DNA from: Burkholderia glumae LMG 2196 = ATCC 33617
GTDB lineage: Bacteria; Pseudomonadota; Gammaproteobacteria; Burkholderiales; Burkholderiaceae
Reading direction: 5' to 3'
DNA: 64,000 bases
Assembly: GCF_000960995.1 (NCBI RefSeq)
Contig: NZ_CP009435.1
Coordinates: 62,001-126,000 of the forward strand
Part shown: positions 1 to 8,145 of the stretch, piece after piece
Position numbering within the stretch: position 1 is the stretch's first letter
Layout: the number at the start of each line of letters is the position of its first letter
The notes under the pieces: generated by a model
Databases searched by the model: none
Told to the model about the DNA's origin: nothing
The model's input: the letters and a program-made list of their open reading frames with translations, nothing else
Made by a program: the position numbers and the translations under genes

Positions 1-47
1 TGCTGCGCGTCTACGTGCGCACCCCGCAAGGCGGCGCCAAGCCTTGA
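1..47 (+). CDS. C-terminal end of an unidentified protein (partial)
   Basis: Only the last 14 codons and a TGA at 45-47 lie inside the window; the readable tail is LRVYVRTPQGGAKP. This is too short to assign to a family. The gene runs toward the truncated haemoglobin gene on the other strand, whose stop lies 34 bases away, so the two are convergent. The frame was chosen because it ends cleanly just before the neighbouring gene; another frame cannot be excluded. Confidence 0.35.
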   Translation, partial: LRVYVRTPQGGAKP

Positions 48-81
48 GCCAAGCGGCGCGAGCGCCGCGCCGCCGCACGCC

Positions 82-498
82 TCAACCCGGTCGATTGCGC
101 ATCCAGTCGGCCGTATCGTAGAACGAATGCATGAGCCGCTCGCGCAGCGGCGCCGCCAGCCCGATGTCCTCCATCGCCCAGGCCATGCAGCGCAGCCACT
201 GGTCGCGCTCCGACGAGCCGATCGGGAACGGCAGGTGCCGCGCGCGCAGCCGCGGATGGCCGAAGCGGCTCACGTAATGGTCGGGGCCGCCCAGCCAGCC
301 GCACAGGAACCAGAAGGTCTTGTCGCGCGAGCCGTCGAGCGAGGCCGGATGCAGCGCGCGGATTCCCGCGAACTCGGGTTCGAGATCCATCAGGTCGTAG
401 AAGCGGTCGATCAGCTCGCGCACGCGCGCCTCGCCGCCCACCAGGTCGAACGCGCTCGGCTTCGCCTGCGCGCTGTCGTCGGTCACATCGTCGGTCAT
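82..498 (-). CDS. group 2 truncated haemoglobin (trHbO-like)
   Basis: This encodes a 138-residue cytoplasmic globin of the 2-on-2 truncated class, which binds haem and is linked in other bacteria to oxygen, NO or peroxide chemistry. Residues 16-35 (FDLVGGEARVRELIDRFYDL) match the A/B helix start of the family. His88 in RARHLPFPIG is the likely proximal haem ligand, and Trp101 (DQWLRCM) is the group 2 G8 tryptophan. The ATG at 498 starts MTDDVTDD and precedes the conserved globin core by a normal distance; a longer in-frame extension upstream looks non-coding. It is the last gene of a minus-strand group behind an FtsX-like permease, 40 bases downstream of that gene's stop. Family assignment is firm; the physiological ligand is unknown. 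Confidence 0.9.
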   Translation of the reverse strand: MTDDVTDDSAQAKPSAFDLVGGEARVRELIDRFYDLMDLEPEFAGIRALHPASLDGSRDKTFWFLCGWLGGPDHYVSRFGHPRLRARHLPFPIGSSERDQWLRCMAWAMEDIGLAAPLRERLMHSFYDTADWMRNRPG

Positions 499-538
499 AC
501 GGGAAACCGGAATTCGGGAAAAGCGCAACGATACCGCA

Positions 539-3028
539 TCAGGCATCGCGCAACGAGCGCAGCGCCGGACGCGCCAGCACCCGGCGCAGGCTCCACCAGC
601 CCGCCGCGCCCGCGCAGACGATGCCCGCGGCGATGCCGGCCGGCACCAGCCAAGGATTGAGCGCGAGTTCGAAACGGAACACCTGGACGGCCAGCACCGA
701 GCCGATCGCGAGCGCGCCGAGCGCCGCGCACACGCCGGCGATGGTGCCAACGATCACGAATTCGGCGCGCTGCACCGCGCCGATCTGCGCGCGTGACGCG
801 CCGAGCGCGCGCAGCAGCGCCGCCTCGCGCTCACGCTCGTCGCGGCTGCCGGCCAAGGCCGTGTAGAGCACCAGGATGCCCGCCGCGAGCGTGAAGCCGA
901 ACAGCAGCTGCACGGCACCCACCACCTGCAGCAGCACGCGCTGCACCTGCGCGAGAATCGGCGCGACGTCGATGGCCGTGATGCCGGGCTGGCGAGCGAT
1001 CAACCCGTCGATCACGCGCGAGCGCCGCGGCGGCAGATGGAAGCTCGTGATGTACATCGCCGGCATGTCCTCCAGCGCGGCAGGCGGCATCAGCACGAAG
1101 AAATTCACGCGGAAGGTGCCCCAGTCGAGCTTGCGGATGCTGGTCACGGGCGCCTCCACGGTGAGCCCGGTCACGTCGAAGCGCAGCGTGTCGCCGAGCT
1201 TCACGCCGAGCGCCTTCGCGAGCCCCGCCTCGATCGACACCTGCGGCTGCGAGGAAACGCCGAACCAGCGCCCTGCCACGATCCGGTTGTCGTCGGGCAG
1301 CTGCGTCGTGTACGACAGATTGAATTCGCGGTCGACGAGCCGGCGCGTGTTCGCCTCGGCGTAGCTGTCGGGGTTCACGGGGCGGCCGTCGATCGCGATC
1401 AGGCGGCCGCGCACCATCGGCTCGAGCGGCGCGTCGTCGATGCCCTGCGAGGCGAGGTAACGAACCACCTCGGGCCGCTGATCGGGCTGGATGTCGATCA
1501 GGAACTGGTTCGGCGCGTCGGGCGGCGTCGATTTGCGCCAGCCGGCCACCAGGTCGTCGCGCGTGATCGAGATCAGCAGCAGGCACATCAGGCCGAGCGC
1601 GAGCGCGGTGATCTGCAGCGCGCTGGCCGCGCCGCGCCGATGCAGCGAGGCGATCGCGTAGCGCCAGCCGAGCCCGGCCCCGACCCGCGCGTCGCGCACC
1701 GCGCGCGCGGCCGCGAACAACAGCACGCGTGCCAGCGTCGCGAACAGCACGAGGCCGCCCGCGAAGCCGCCCGCCACGATCAGGCCGAGCATCAGGTTGC
1801 CGGCCGCCGCGATCAGCAGCGCCGCGAACAGCACCACGCCGAGCCCGTAGCCGAGCCAGGCGGCGCGCCCCTCGCCGCCCCACTCGCGGCGCAGCACGCG
1901 CACCGGCGGCACGCGCGTGAGCGGCATCAGCGGCGGCAGCGCGAAGCCGAGCAGCAGCACCAGCCCGGCGCCCACCCCGACCAGCGCGGGCGCGATGCCG
2001 GGCTGCGGCAGCACCACATCGATCAGGCTGCCGAGCACGGCCAGCAGCACGAGATGGCCCAGGTAGCCGAGCGCCGCGCCGAGCAGCCCGGAGGCGACGC
2101 CGATCGCGACGAATTCGAGCGTGAAGAGCCCGGCCAGCGTGCGCTGGCTGGCACCGAGGCAGCGCATCGCGGCGCAGCCGTCGAGATGGCGGCGCATGTA
2201 GCGCTGTGCGGCCATCGCGATCGCCACCGCCGAGAGCAGCGCCGTGAGCAGCGAGACCAGCGTCAGGAAATGGCGCGCGCGGTCGAGCGTCTCGCGCACC
2301 TGCGGCTGGCCCTCCTGCAGCGATTCGAGCGCGACGCCGCGCAGCTTGCCGCCGTCCACGCGCTGATGCGCGAACGCCGCGAAGCGCGCCACGGCCGCGT
2401 CGGGGCCGGCCACCAGCAGCCGGTAGGTGACGCGGCTGCCGTAGCCGACCAGGCCGGTGGAGGCGAGCTCGTCCTCGCGCAGCATCAGACGCGGCGAGAA
2501 ATTGACGAACGAGAAGCCGCGGTCGAGCTCGCGCGTGATCGCCGCGGCGATCGTGAAGTGGCGCCGGCCGACCCGCACCGCGTCGCCGACCTTCAGATGC
2601 AGCGCGTCGAGCAGCGCGGGATCGGCCCACACCGTACCGGGCGCGGGAATCGCGCCAGCCGGGCGGCCCGGCGCACCGGCGGAGGCGGCGATCTCCACCC
2701 GCCCGCGCAGCGGGTAGCCGGCCGAGACGGCCTTCACGGCGGCGAGCCGCGACGGCGCGCCGGCGCCGGTGCCGCCGACCATGCTCGGGAAAATCGCGGT
2801 GCTCGCCGTGGCCAATCCGTCGGCGCGCGCGGCGGCGGCGAACGAGGGGTCGACGGGGCGGTCGCCGCGCACCACGAAATCGGCGCCGAGCATCTGGCGC
2901 GCGTCGCGCTCGAGCCCCTGGCGCAGCCGGTCGGACAGGAAGCCCACGCTGGTCAGCGCCGCCACCGCCAGCACCAGCGCGAGCACGAGCAGGGTCAGCT
3001 CGCCCGCGCGCCAGTCGCGCATCGTCAT
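539..3028 (-). CDS. large FtsX-like ABC transporter permease (YbbP type)
   Basis: The product is about 829 residues, with the YbbP-like layout: an N-terminal transmembrane helix, a long periplasmic domain, three helices, a second periplasmic domain and four C-terminal helices ending WSLRRVLARPALRSLRDA. Two FtsX domains are visible (LTLVSLLTALLSAVAIAMAA and LFGFTLAAGILVLYTALAGS, the latter with the conserved SRDERERE AALLRALGAS block). Such permeases normally pair with a YbbA/LolD-type ATPase and act in mechanotransmission or lipoprotein and lipid export. No ATPase gene is adjacent; the neighbours are DUF4126 and a truncated globin. The start is uncertain: ATG 3028 gives MTMRDWRAGEL, but family members usually have about ten residues more, and the frame stays open upstream (LARQAIR) with only CTG candidates. 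Confidence 0.85.
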   Translation of the reverse strand: MTMRDWRAGELTLLVLALVLAVAALTSVGFLSDRLRQGLERDARQMLGADFVVRGDRPVDPSFAAAARADGLATASTAIFPSMVGGTGAGAPSRLAAVKAVSAGYPLRGRVEIAASAGAPGRPAGAIPAPGTVWADPALLDALHLKVGDAVRVGRRHFTIAAAITRELDRGFSFVNFSPRLMLREDELASTGLVGYGSRVTYRLLVAGPDAAVARFAAFAHQRVDGGKLRGVALESLQEGQPQVRETLDRARHFLTLVSLLTALLSAVAIAMAAQRYMRRHLDGCAAMRCLGASQRTLAGLFTLEFVAIGVASGLLGAALGYLGHLVLLAVLGSLIDVVLPQPGIAPALVGVGAGLVLLLGFALPPLMPLTRVPPVRVLRREWGGEGRAAWLGYGLGVVLFAALLIAAAGNLMLGLIVAGGFAGGLVLFATLARVLLFAAARAVRDARVGAGLGWRYAIASLHRRGAASALQITALALGLMCLLLISITRDDLVAGWRKSTPPDAPNQFLIDIQPDQRPEVVRYLASQGIDDAPLEPMVRGRLIAIDGRPVNPDSYAEANTRRLVDREFNLSYTTQLPDDNRIVAGRWFGVSSQPQVSIEAGLAKALGVKLGDTLRFDVTGLTVEAPVTSIRKLDWGTFRVNFFVLMPPAALEDMPAMYITSFHLPPRRSRVIDGLIARQPGITAIDVAPILAQVQRVLLQVVGAVQLLFGFTLAAGILVLYTALAGSRDEREREAALLRALGASRAQIGAVQRAEFVIVGTIAGVCAALGALAIGSVLAVQVFRFELALNPWLVPAGIAAGIVCAGAAGWWSLRRVLARPALRSLRDA

Positions 3029-3105
3029 CCGGATCGCTTGCCGTGCCAGCTCACCAGCCCCCAGACGCGCGCCGCGTGCGGCGCGAACTCCCTCATGCTG
3101 CGTCG

Positions 3106-3723
3106 TCAATCCCGCTTGCCCCCGAGTGAATTGAGGCGCGACACCATCTGGTGCGCCATCCCGCGAAATCCGCCCGACACGCCGCGCCAGAGCCTCGGCA
3201 GCACCCACGCGGCAAACGCGACGAAGCCGATCATCATCGCGAGGAACAGCAGCGGGACGAAGAACGCGAGCGCGAGGCCGACGCAGACGAGGCCGTCCTC
3301 GGTCGCCGAGGCGATCCAGTTCGACACCGGCTCCGGCGACAGGTTGATCAGCGCGCGCGTGCCGGCCTTCGCGACGTGGGCGGAGCCGGCCAGCGTACCA
3401 CCCGCCAGCCCGGCGGTCATCAGCATGGTTTGATCGGCGTGGCCGAGTGCGCCGGCGGCGAGCACCGCGCCCGCCGGAATCCGGATGAAGGTGTGGATCG
3501 CGTCCCAGAGCGAATCGAACGCGGGAATCTTGTCGGCGAGGAATTCGGCGATGGCGAGCACCGCGGCCACGCCGATCACCCATGGGGAGGTCAGCGCCGC
3601 CAGCGTATCGGGCAGATGAACGAGGCCGGTGCGCGCGAGCACGCCGGCGATCAGCACCGTCAGATACAGGCGCAGCCCGCTCGCCCAAGCGAGCCCCGCG
3701 CCGAGCGAAATGGCCTCGACCAT
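3106..3723 (-). CDS. DUF4126 family membrane protein
   Basis: The 205-residue protein has several hydrophobic segments: residues about 5-30, 45-65, the Gly/Ala-rich stretch around 85-115, and a strongly hydrophobic helix near 150-180. The sequence around TEDGLVCVGLALAFFVPLLFL and the Gly-rich AGLAGGTLAGSAHVAKAGTR are typical of the DUF4126 family of inner-membrane proteins, whose function is not established. ATG 3723 (MVEAISLGAGLAWASGLRLYLTV) is the only sensible start. A TATAAT hexamer lies about 115 bases upstream. The next gene, the FtsX-like permease, begins about 80 bases downstream on the same strand, so co-transcription with it and the truncated globin is likely. I can offer no specific role. 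Confidence 0.8.
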   Translation of the reverse strand: MVEAISLGAGLAWASGLRLYLTVLIAGVLARTGLVHLPDTLAALTSPWVIGVAAVLAIAEFLADKIPAFDSLWDAIHTFIRIPAGAVLAAGALGHADQTMLMTAGLAGGTLAGSAHVAKAGTRALINLSPEPVSNWIASATEDGLVCVGLALAFFVPLLFLAMMIGFVAFAAWVLPRLWRGVSGGFRGMAHQMVSRLNSLGGKRD

Positions 3724-3837
3724 GAGCGGTCTCCTTGCGCGCCGAACGCGCGTGCCGGCGCGGCGGCCGGCGAGACGGACGCACCGCCGGCGCCTCGACG
3801 GGCTGCCGGCGGCATCGTTCCGGGAAAATGTCGCTCC

Positions 3838-3843
3838 ATTATA
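3838..3843 (-). promoter_or_regulatory. -10 hexamer for the DUF4126-permease-globin group
   Basis: The minus strand reads TCTATAATGG here, a perfect TATAAT. It lies in the gap between the sugE stop and the DUF4126 start, oriented toward DUF4126. No good -35 match is visible at 16-18 bases, so the assignment rests on the -10 element and position. Confidence 0.45.
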
Positions 3844-3880
3844 GACGCGCCGCAGCAGGCATCGCACGGCAAAGCACCGA

Positions 3881-3908
3881 GCCAGCGCTCGGGGCGCCGA
3901 GCGCTGGC
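3881..3908 (-). terminator. strong inverted repeat after sugE, likely terminator
   Basis: A 12-base-pair arm (GCCAGCGCTCGG) and its complement are separated by a 4-base loop, about 10 bases past the sugE stop. There is no clear T-run after it on the minus strand, only GCTTTGCC further on, so it could terminate weakly or protect the 3' end. Confidence 0.5.
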
Positions 3909-3917
3909 CGCACGGGC

Positions 3918-4238
3918 TCAGTGGCCCGAGCTCACTTTCAGGCCGACCAGGCCGAGCACGACGAGCAGGGCGCTCGCGACGCGCAGGAAGGTGACGGCCT
4001 CGCCCATCAGCACGATGCCGACCACGAAGGCGCCGACCATGCCGATGCCGGTCCACACCGCGTAGGCCGTGCCGAGCGGCAACTGGCGCATCGCCAGCGC
4101 GAGCAGCGCGAAGCTGCCGAGCGCCGTGACCAGGGTAAATACGGACGGCCAGAGGCGCGTAAAGCCTGCCGACGCTTTCATGCCCGCCGCCCAGGCGATT
4201 TCGAGCAGGCCGGCGAAGAACAGGAGGATCCAGGACAT
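3918..4238 (-). CDS. sugE: SugE/Gdx-type small multidrug resistance exporter (guanidinium exporter)
   Basis: This 105-residue four-helix inner-membrane protein has the standard length and layout of the SMR family. The N-terminus MSWILLFFAGLLEIAWAAGM carries the membrane-embedded Glu in LLEIAWA (residue 13), essential for proton-coupled transport. The Gdx subtype, which exports guanidinium, is indicated by MKASAGFTRLWPS and by the riboswitch in its leader. ATG 4238 was chosen over the in-frame ATG 4250 because GGAG lies six bases before it, giving the usual 105-residue product. It is transcribed alone, followed by a strong inverted repeat. The guanidine link is inferred from the leader and subfamily, not from transport data. 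Confidence 0.93.
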   Translation of the reverse strand: MSWILLFFAGLLEIAWAAGMKASAGFTRLWPSVFTLVTALGSFALLALAMRQLPLGTAYAVWTGIGMVGAFVVGIVLMGEAVTFLRVASALLVVLGLVGLKVSSGH

Positions 4239-4258
4239 GGGGGGCTCCATGGCGAACG

Positions 4259-4305
4259 ACGGGGCCGTCCCCGTGAATCGAAAGACGCGACCGGGTCGTC
4301 CCGGT
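4259..4305 (-). promoter_or_regulatory. guanidine-II riboswitch (mini-ykkC): paired ACGR-loop hairpins
   Basis: On the minus strand, the first hairpin (4290-4305) is ACCGGG-ACGA-CCCGGT and the second (4259-4274) is ACGGGG-ACGG-CCCCGT. Each has a six-base-pair perfect stem and an ACGR tetraloop, separated by a 15-base linker. That pair of loops is the defining consensus of the guanidine-II riboswitch, which activates exporter expression when guanidine docks the two loops together. The second hairpin ends 10 bases before the GGAG ribosome-binding site of sugE, the placement expected for translational control. No competing fold was computed. Confidence 0.9.
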
Positions 4306-4314
4306 TCGGCCCGA

Positions 4315-4320
4315 ATTATA
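4315..4320 (-). promoter_or_regulatory. -10 hexamer of the sugE leader
   Basis: The minus strand has a perfect TATAAT ten bases upstream of the first riboswitch hairpin, so a transcript starting just after it would begin almost at the aptamer. The -35 region is weak. Confidence 0.55.
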
Positions 4321-4399
4321 TCAAAATCACGACAAAAAGCCGACCGTAGTTACCGGCCGCGGCTCCCGCATCGCTGCCGCTTGCCGAGCCGGCCGCCGC

Positions 4400-5098
4400 T
4401 CAGGCGGCGCCGACCAGCCGGTAGCCCACGCCGGTTTCGGTGACGATGTGCTCCGGCTGCGCCGGGTCGGCCTCGAGCTTCTGGCGCAGATGCGCCATGT
4501 AGATCCGCAGATAGTGGTGGCTCTCGACGTGCGACGGCCCCCAGACGTCGCGCAGCAGCTGCCGGTGCGTCAGCACGCGGCCCGCGTGGCGCACCAGCGT
4601 CGCGAGCAGGCGGTATTCGAGCGGCGTCAGGTGTACCGGCGCGCCGGCGCGCGTGACGACGCGCAGCGCGAGATCCACCGTGACCGCGCCGAACTTCACG
4701 CACGGCGTATCGTTCGCGCCGCCGAGGTTGCGCCGCCGCAGGTGCGCGCGAATCCGCGCCAGCAGCTCGGACACGCCGAACGGCTTGGTCAGGTAATCGT
4801 CGGCCCCGGCGTCGAGCGCGGCCACCTTCTCGTCCTCGCGCGTGCGCGCCGACAGGACGATCACCGGCAGCTCGGACCAGCCGCGCAGCTCGCGGATCAC
4901 GTCCAGGCCGTCGGTGTCGGGCAGCCCGAGATCGACGATGACCAGATCGGGCTTGCGCGTGGCCGTCTCGATCAGCCCCTGCTTGCCGGTCTCGGCATCG
5001 AACACGGCGATGCCCTCGGCCTCGAGCGCGGTGCGCACGAAGCGGCGGATCTGTTTTTCGTCTTCGATCAGGACGACGGTCAGCGTCGGTTCACTCAT
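4400..5098 (-). CDS. kdpE: KdpE response regulator of potassium uptake
   Basis: The 232-residue protein is an OmpR/PhoB-type regulator. Its receiver domain (about 1-120) has the acidic pair in LIEDE near residues 12-13, the phospho-acceptor Asp56 in DLVIVDLGLPD, and the conserved Lys in DYLTKPFG. The C-terminal winged-helix domain (about 135-230) ends LRQKLEADPAQPEHIVTETGVGYRLVGAA. Phosphorylated by KdpD at low potassium or high osmolarity, it activates the kdpFABC promoter. The ATG at 5098 overlaps the kdpD stop by eight bases (ATGAGTGA), implying translational coupling. It is the last gene of the kdp cluster; a matching operator lies upstream of kdpF. Confidence 0.96.
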   Translation of the reverse strand: MSEPTLTVVLIEDEKQIRRFVRTALEAEGIAVFDAETGKQGLIETATRKPDLVIVDLGLPDTDGLDVIRELRGWSELPVIVLSARTREDEKVAALDAGADDYLTKPFGVSELLARIRAHLRRRNLGGANDTPCVKFGAVTVDLALRVVTRAGAPVHLTPLEYRLLATLVRHAGRVLTHRQLLRDVWGPSHVESHHYLRIYMAHLRQKLEADPAQPEHIVTETGVGYRLVGAA

Positions 5099-8021
5099 GG
5101 TCGGGCTTCAACGGAGGTTCGAAAGCGGCGCGGGCGACGCGCGCACGAGTCTGGCCGGCACCGCCTGGCCCGTCCTCGTCCGGCGCGCTGCCGGCCGCCG
5201 CGGTCCGCTCGGCGTGGGCCTCGCCGGCCTCGTCGGACTCGGGCACGGGCGGCGGCGCATCGACGGGCAGCGTGAACCAGAACTGCGCACCCAGTATCGA
5301 GCCGTCCGGCGCGAGCCGGTTGCGCGCACCGATTCTACCGCCATGCGCATCGACGATCGCACGGCAGATGGCGAGCCCGAGCCCGATGCCGGGCGTGGCC
5401 GATTCCTTCTCGCCGCGCGTGAACTTGTCGAAGATGCGCGCCTCCATGCCGGCGCGCAGGCCCGGGCCGTGATCGTCGACGGTGACGCGCACGAACGGCG
5501 CGCCGTCCTCGTCGATGCGCTCGGCGCCGATCACGAGCGCGGCGCCGGCCGGCGTGTACTTCGCCGCGTTCTCGAACAGGTTCGCGAACAGCCGCTCCAT
5601 CAGCACGGCGTCGGTCTGCAGCAGCGGCAGGTCGGCCGGCAGCCGCACCTGCACCGGATGGTGCGCCAGCACCCGCTTGCAGGCACCGAGCGCGGCGCCG
5701 ACGGTTTCCTCGAGCAGCGACCACTGGCGCTTCAATTGCAGGCTGCCGGCCTGCAGCCGCGCCATGTCGAGCAGGTTGGTGACGATCCCGGTCATGCGCA
5801 GCGCCTCGTCGTGGATCGCCTCGACCAGCTCGCGTTCGCGGCTCGCGGCGGACTCGGCCGCCCCGGCGGCACCCGCCCCGCCCTGCCCCGCCGCCTCGTG
5901 CAGGCCCGCCAGCATCGACGAGAAGCCGACGATGGTGGTGAGCGGCGTGCGCAGATCGTGCGAGATGGCCGAGAGCAGCGAGTTGCGCAGCCGCTCGGAT
6001 TCCATGCTGACGAGTGCGTCGCGCGCGATCTCGACGTAATGGACGCGTTCGAGCGCGAGCGCGATCTGCGCGGCGAACGCGTCGAGCATGCGCTGCTGCT
6101 CGGGCATGTCGAGCTCGCGCGCGTCCTGCGTGACCACGGCCAGCACGCCGCGCGTGCGCATCGGCGCCTTCAGCGGCAGATAGCGCGCCTGCGCGGCCGG
6201 CAGCGTGTCGGTGCCGCGCCCGGCCGGCTTCTGCTGGTCGTAGACCCACTGCCCGACGTCGCTGTCGAGTGCGGCGCCCGTCAGCGTCAGCGCCTCGTCG
6301 GGGTTCTCGATCTTCTGGCGCACCTGATCGGCGCTGTCGGGCAGCAGCATCGCCACGCGCGCGCGGAACACCTCGGCCACGTGGCGGCTGCCGATCTCGA
6401 CGATCTGCTCGGCCGTGAGTGCGGCGGCCAGCTCGCGCGCCATCGCGTACATCGCGCCGGTGCGCCGCTCGCGCCGCTCGGCCAGGCCCGCCGCGCGCGT
6501 CAGGCTCGAGGTCAGGTGGCTGATCACGAGCGAGGTCAGCAGCATGCCGAAGAAGGTCAGCAGATATTGCGTGTCGGACACCGACAGCGACATCTGCGGC
6601 GGCACGAAGAAGAAATCGAACGCGGCGACCGACAGGAACGACTGCATCACGCCCGGCCCGCGCCCGAGCCGCACGGCGCTGAACACCACGCCGAGCAGGT
6701 ACAGCATCACCAGGTTGGTCAGGTCGAGGCGCGTCTGCGCGAGGCTCGCGATGCCGGTCAGCACCGCGCAGATCGCGGCGGCCACGGCGTAGTGGCGCGG
6801 CGGCGAGCGCTCGCCAGCCAGCCGCAGGAACGCGTCGCGCCAGGCCAGCGCGCCGGCGTCGGACGGCGCGCGGCGCGCCTCGTCCTGCGCCGAGGTGCGC
6901 AACAGCATCAGGTCGAGGTCGCCGGCGCGCTCGGCGAGCCGCTCGCCAAACGGCCGCGCGAGCCGGCGCGCGAAGCCGGTGCGCGGCGAGCCGCCCGCCA
7001 CCAGCTTCGAGACGTTGCGCACCTGCGCGTAGCCGATCAGCGCGGCCACCGCGTCGCCGCCCGCGAGCGTGACGGTTTCGGCGCCGAGCTCGGCCGCGAG
7101 CTTGAGCGCATCGAGCGGCCGGCGCCGCCGCGCATCGTCGAGCCGCTGCGAACGCGGCGTCTCCACGTACACGGCGATCCAGTCGGCTTTCAGGCCGGCG
7201 GCGAGGCGCGCCGCCGCGCGCACCAGCGTGGGAGCCTCCGGCCCGGGCCCGACGCACACCAGCAGCCGCTCGCGCGCCTGCCAGATGCGCGCGATCGAGC
7301 GGTCGGCGCGGTACTCGCGCATCTGCGCGTCGACGCGGTCGGCGGTACGGCGCAGCGCGAGCTCGCGCAGCGCGATCAGGTTGCCCTTGCGGAAGAAGTT
7401 GCGCACCGCACGCTCGGCCTGCTGCGGCAGGTACACCTTGCCGTCGCGCATCCGTTCGAGCAGCTCGTCGGCGGGCAGGTCGACCAGCGTGACCTCGTCG
7501 GCCGCGTCGAACACGCGGTCCGGCACCGTCTCCCAGACGCGAATGCCGGTGATCGCGCCGACCACGTCGTTGAGGCTTTCGAGGTGCTGGACGTTGACGG
7601 TGGTGTAGACGTCGATGCCGGCGTCGAGCAGTTCGTGCACGTCCTGCCAGCGCTTCAGGTGGCGCGAGCCCGGCAGGTTCGAGTGGGCCAGCTCGTCGAC
7701 CAGCACCAGCTGCGGGCGCCGCTCGAGCGCCGCGTCGAGATCGAACTCCTCGAGCCGCCGGCCGCGATGCTCGATCACGCGCGGCGCGAGCAGGTCGAGC
7801 CCGTCGAGCAGCGCCGCGGTCTCGCGCCGGCCGTGCGTCTCGACGATGCCGACCAGCACGCGGACGCCCTCGTCGGCGCGCGAGCGCGCGGCCCGCAGCA
7901 TCGCGTAAGTCTTGCCGACGCCGGCCGAGGCGCCGAAGAAGATCTTCAGCCGGCCGCGCTGCTGCTTCTCCTCCTCGCGCTGGAGCTTGTCGAGAAGCTG
8001 GTCGGGATCGGGACGGTTCAT
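5091..8021 (-). CDS. kdpD: KdpD sensor histidine kinase
   Basis: This 976-residue sensor has the full KdpD layout: an N-terminal KdpD domain with Walker A GASAGVGKT at residues 30-38, a Usp-like domain, four transmembrane helices near residues 430-520 (including LTNLVMLYLLGVVFSAVRLG), a GAF-like region, then the kinase core. The H-box SAISHDLRTPLTT has its histidine at about residue 688; the N box (LFENAAKYTPAG) and G boxes (DDHGPGL, GIGLGLAICRAI) follow. A variable acidic/Ala-rich C-terminal tail comes after the ATPase domain. The ATG at 8021 (MNRPDPDQLL) puts the Walker site at the family position. It senses potassium limitation with KdpE. A terminator-like hairpin separates it from kdpC. 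Confidence 0.96.
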   Translation of the reverse strand: MNRPDPDQLLDKLQREEEKQQRGRLKIFFGASAGVGKTYAMLRAARSRADEGVRVLVGIVETHGRRETAALLDGLDLLAPRVIEHRGRRLEEFDLDAALERRPQLVLVDELAHSNLPGSRHLKRWQDVHELLDAGIDVYTTVNVQHLESLNDVVGAITGIRVWETVPDRVFDAADEVTLVDLPADELLERMRDGKVYLPQQAERAVRNFFRKGNLIALRELALRRTADRVDAQMREYRADRSIARIWQARERLLVCVGPGPEAPTLVRAAARLAAGLKADWIAVYVETPRSQRLDDARRRRPLDALKLAAELGAETVTLAGGDAVAALIGYAQVRNVSKLVAGGSPRTGFARRLARPFGERLAERAGDLDLMLLRTSAQDEARRAPSDAGALAWRDAFLRLAGERSPPRHYAVAAAICAVLTGIASLAQTRLDLTNLVMLYLLGVVFSAVRLGRGPGVMQSFLSVAAFDFFFVPPQMSLSVSDTQYLLTFFGMLLTSLVISHLTSSLTRAAGLAERRERRTGAMYAMARELAAALTAEQIVEIGSRHVAEVFRARVAMLLPDSADQVRQKIENPDEALTLTGAALDSDVGQWVYDQQKPAGRGTDTLPAAQARYLPLKAPMRTRGVLAVVTQDARELDMPEQQRMLDAFAAQIALALERVHYVEIARDALVSMESERLRNSLLSAISHDLRTPLTTIVGFSSMLAGLHEAAGQGGAGAAGAAESAASRERELVEAIHDEALRMTGIVTNLLDMARLQAGSLQLKRQWSLLEETVGAALGACKRVLAHHPVQVRLPADLPLLQTDAVLMERLFANLFENAAKYTPAGAALVIGAERIDEDGAPFVRVTVDDHGPGLRAGMEARIFDKFTRGEKESATPGIGLGLAICRAIVDAHGGRIGARNRLAPDGSILGAQFWFTLPVDAPPPVPESDEAGEAHAERTAAAGSAPDEDGPGGAGQTRARVARAAFEPPLKPDHE

Positions 8022-8088
8022 GCGAGGGGCGCCGCCGCGGGTCGCGGGCGGCGCGTCGTGGGATGTCGCTGCATTGTGGTGCCAAACC

Positions 8089-8126
8089 CCGGAAAAAGAA
8101 AAGGCGGGGCGCACCGGGCGCCCCGC
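8089..8126 (-). terminator. intrinsic terminator or attenuator between kdpC and kdpD
   Basis: On the minus strand a nine-base-pair GC stem (core GGGGCGC-loop-GCGCCCC, 8104-8126) is followed by CCTTTTCTTTTTCC. It lies about 20 bases after the kdpC stop and 70 bases before the kdpD start. It should reduce transcription of kdpDE from the kdpFABC promoter. Confidence 0.75.
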
Positions 8127-8145
8127 GCCGAACCATCGGGCCCGC

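Noticed and set aside
3022..3095. Short minus-strand ORF starting ATG 3095 (MREFAPHAARVW...) overlapping the permease start
   Set aside because: Only 23 codons, in another frame than the permease, with no ribosome-binding site; at most a coupling leader.
1037..3433. Long plus-strand frame (about 800 residues) antisense to the FtsX-like permease
   Set aside because: It is a GC-skew shadow of the real minus-strand gene: rich in His, Arg, Ala and Gln, with no domain, and the opposite strand has clear membrane helices and family motifs.
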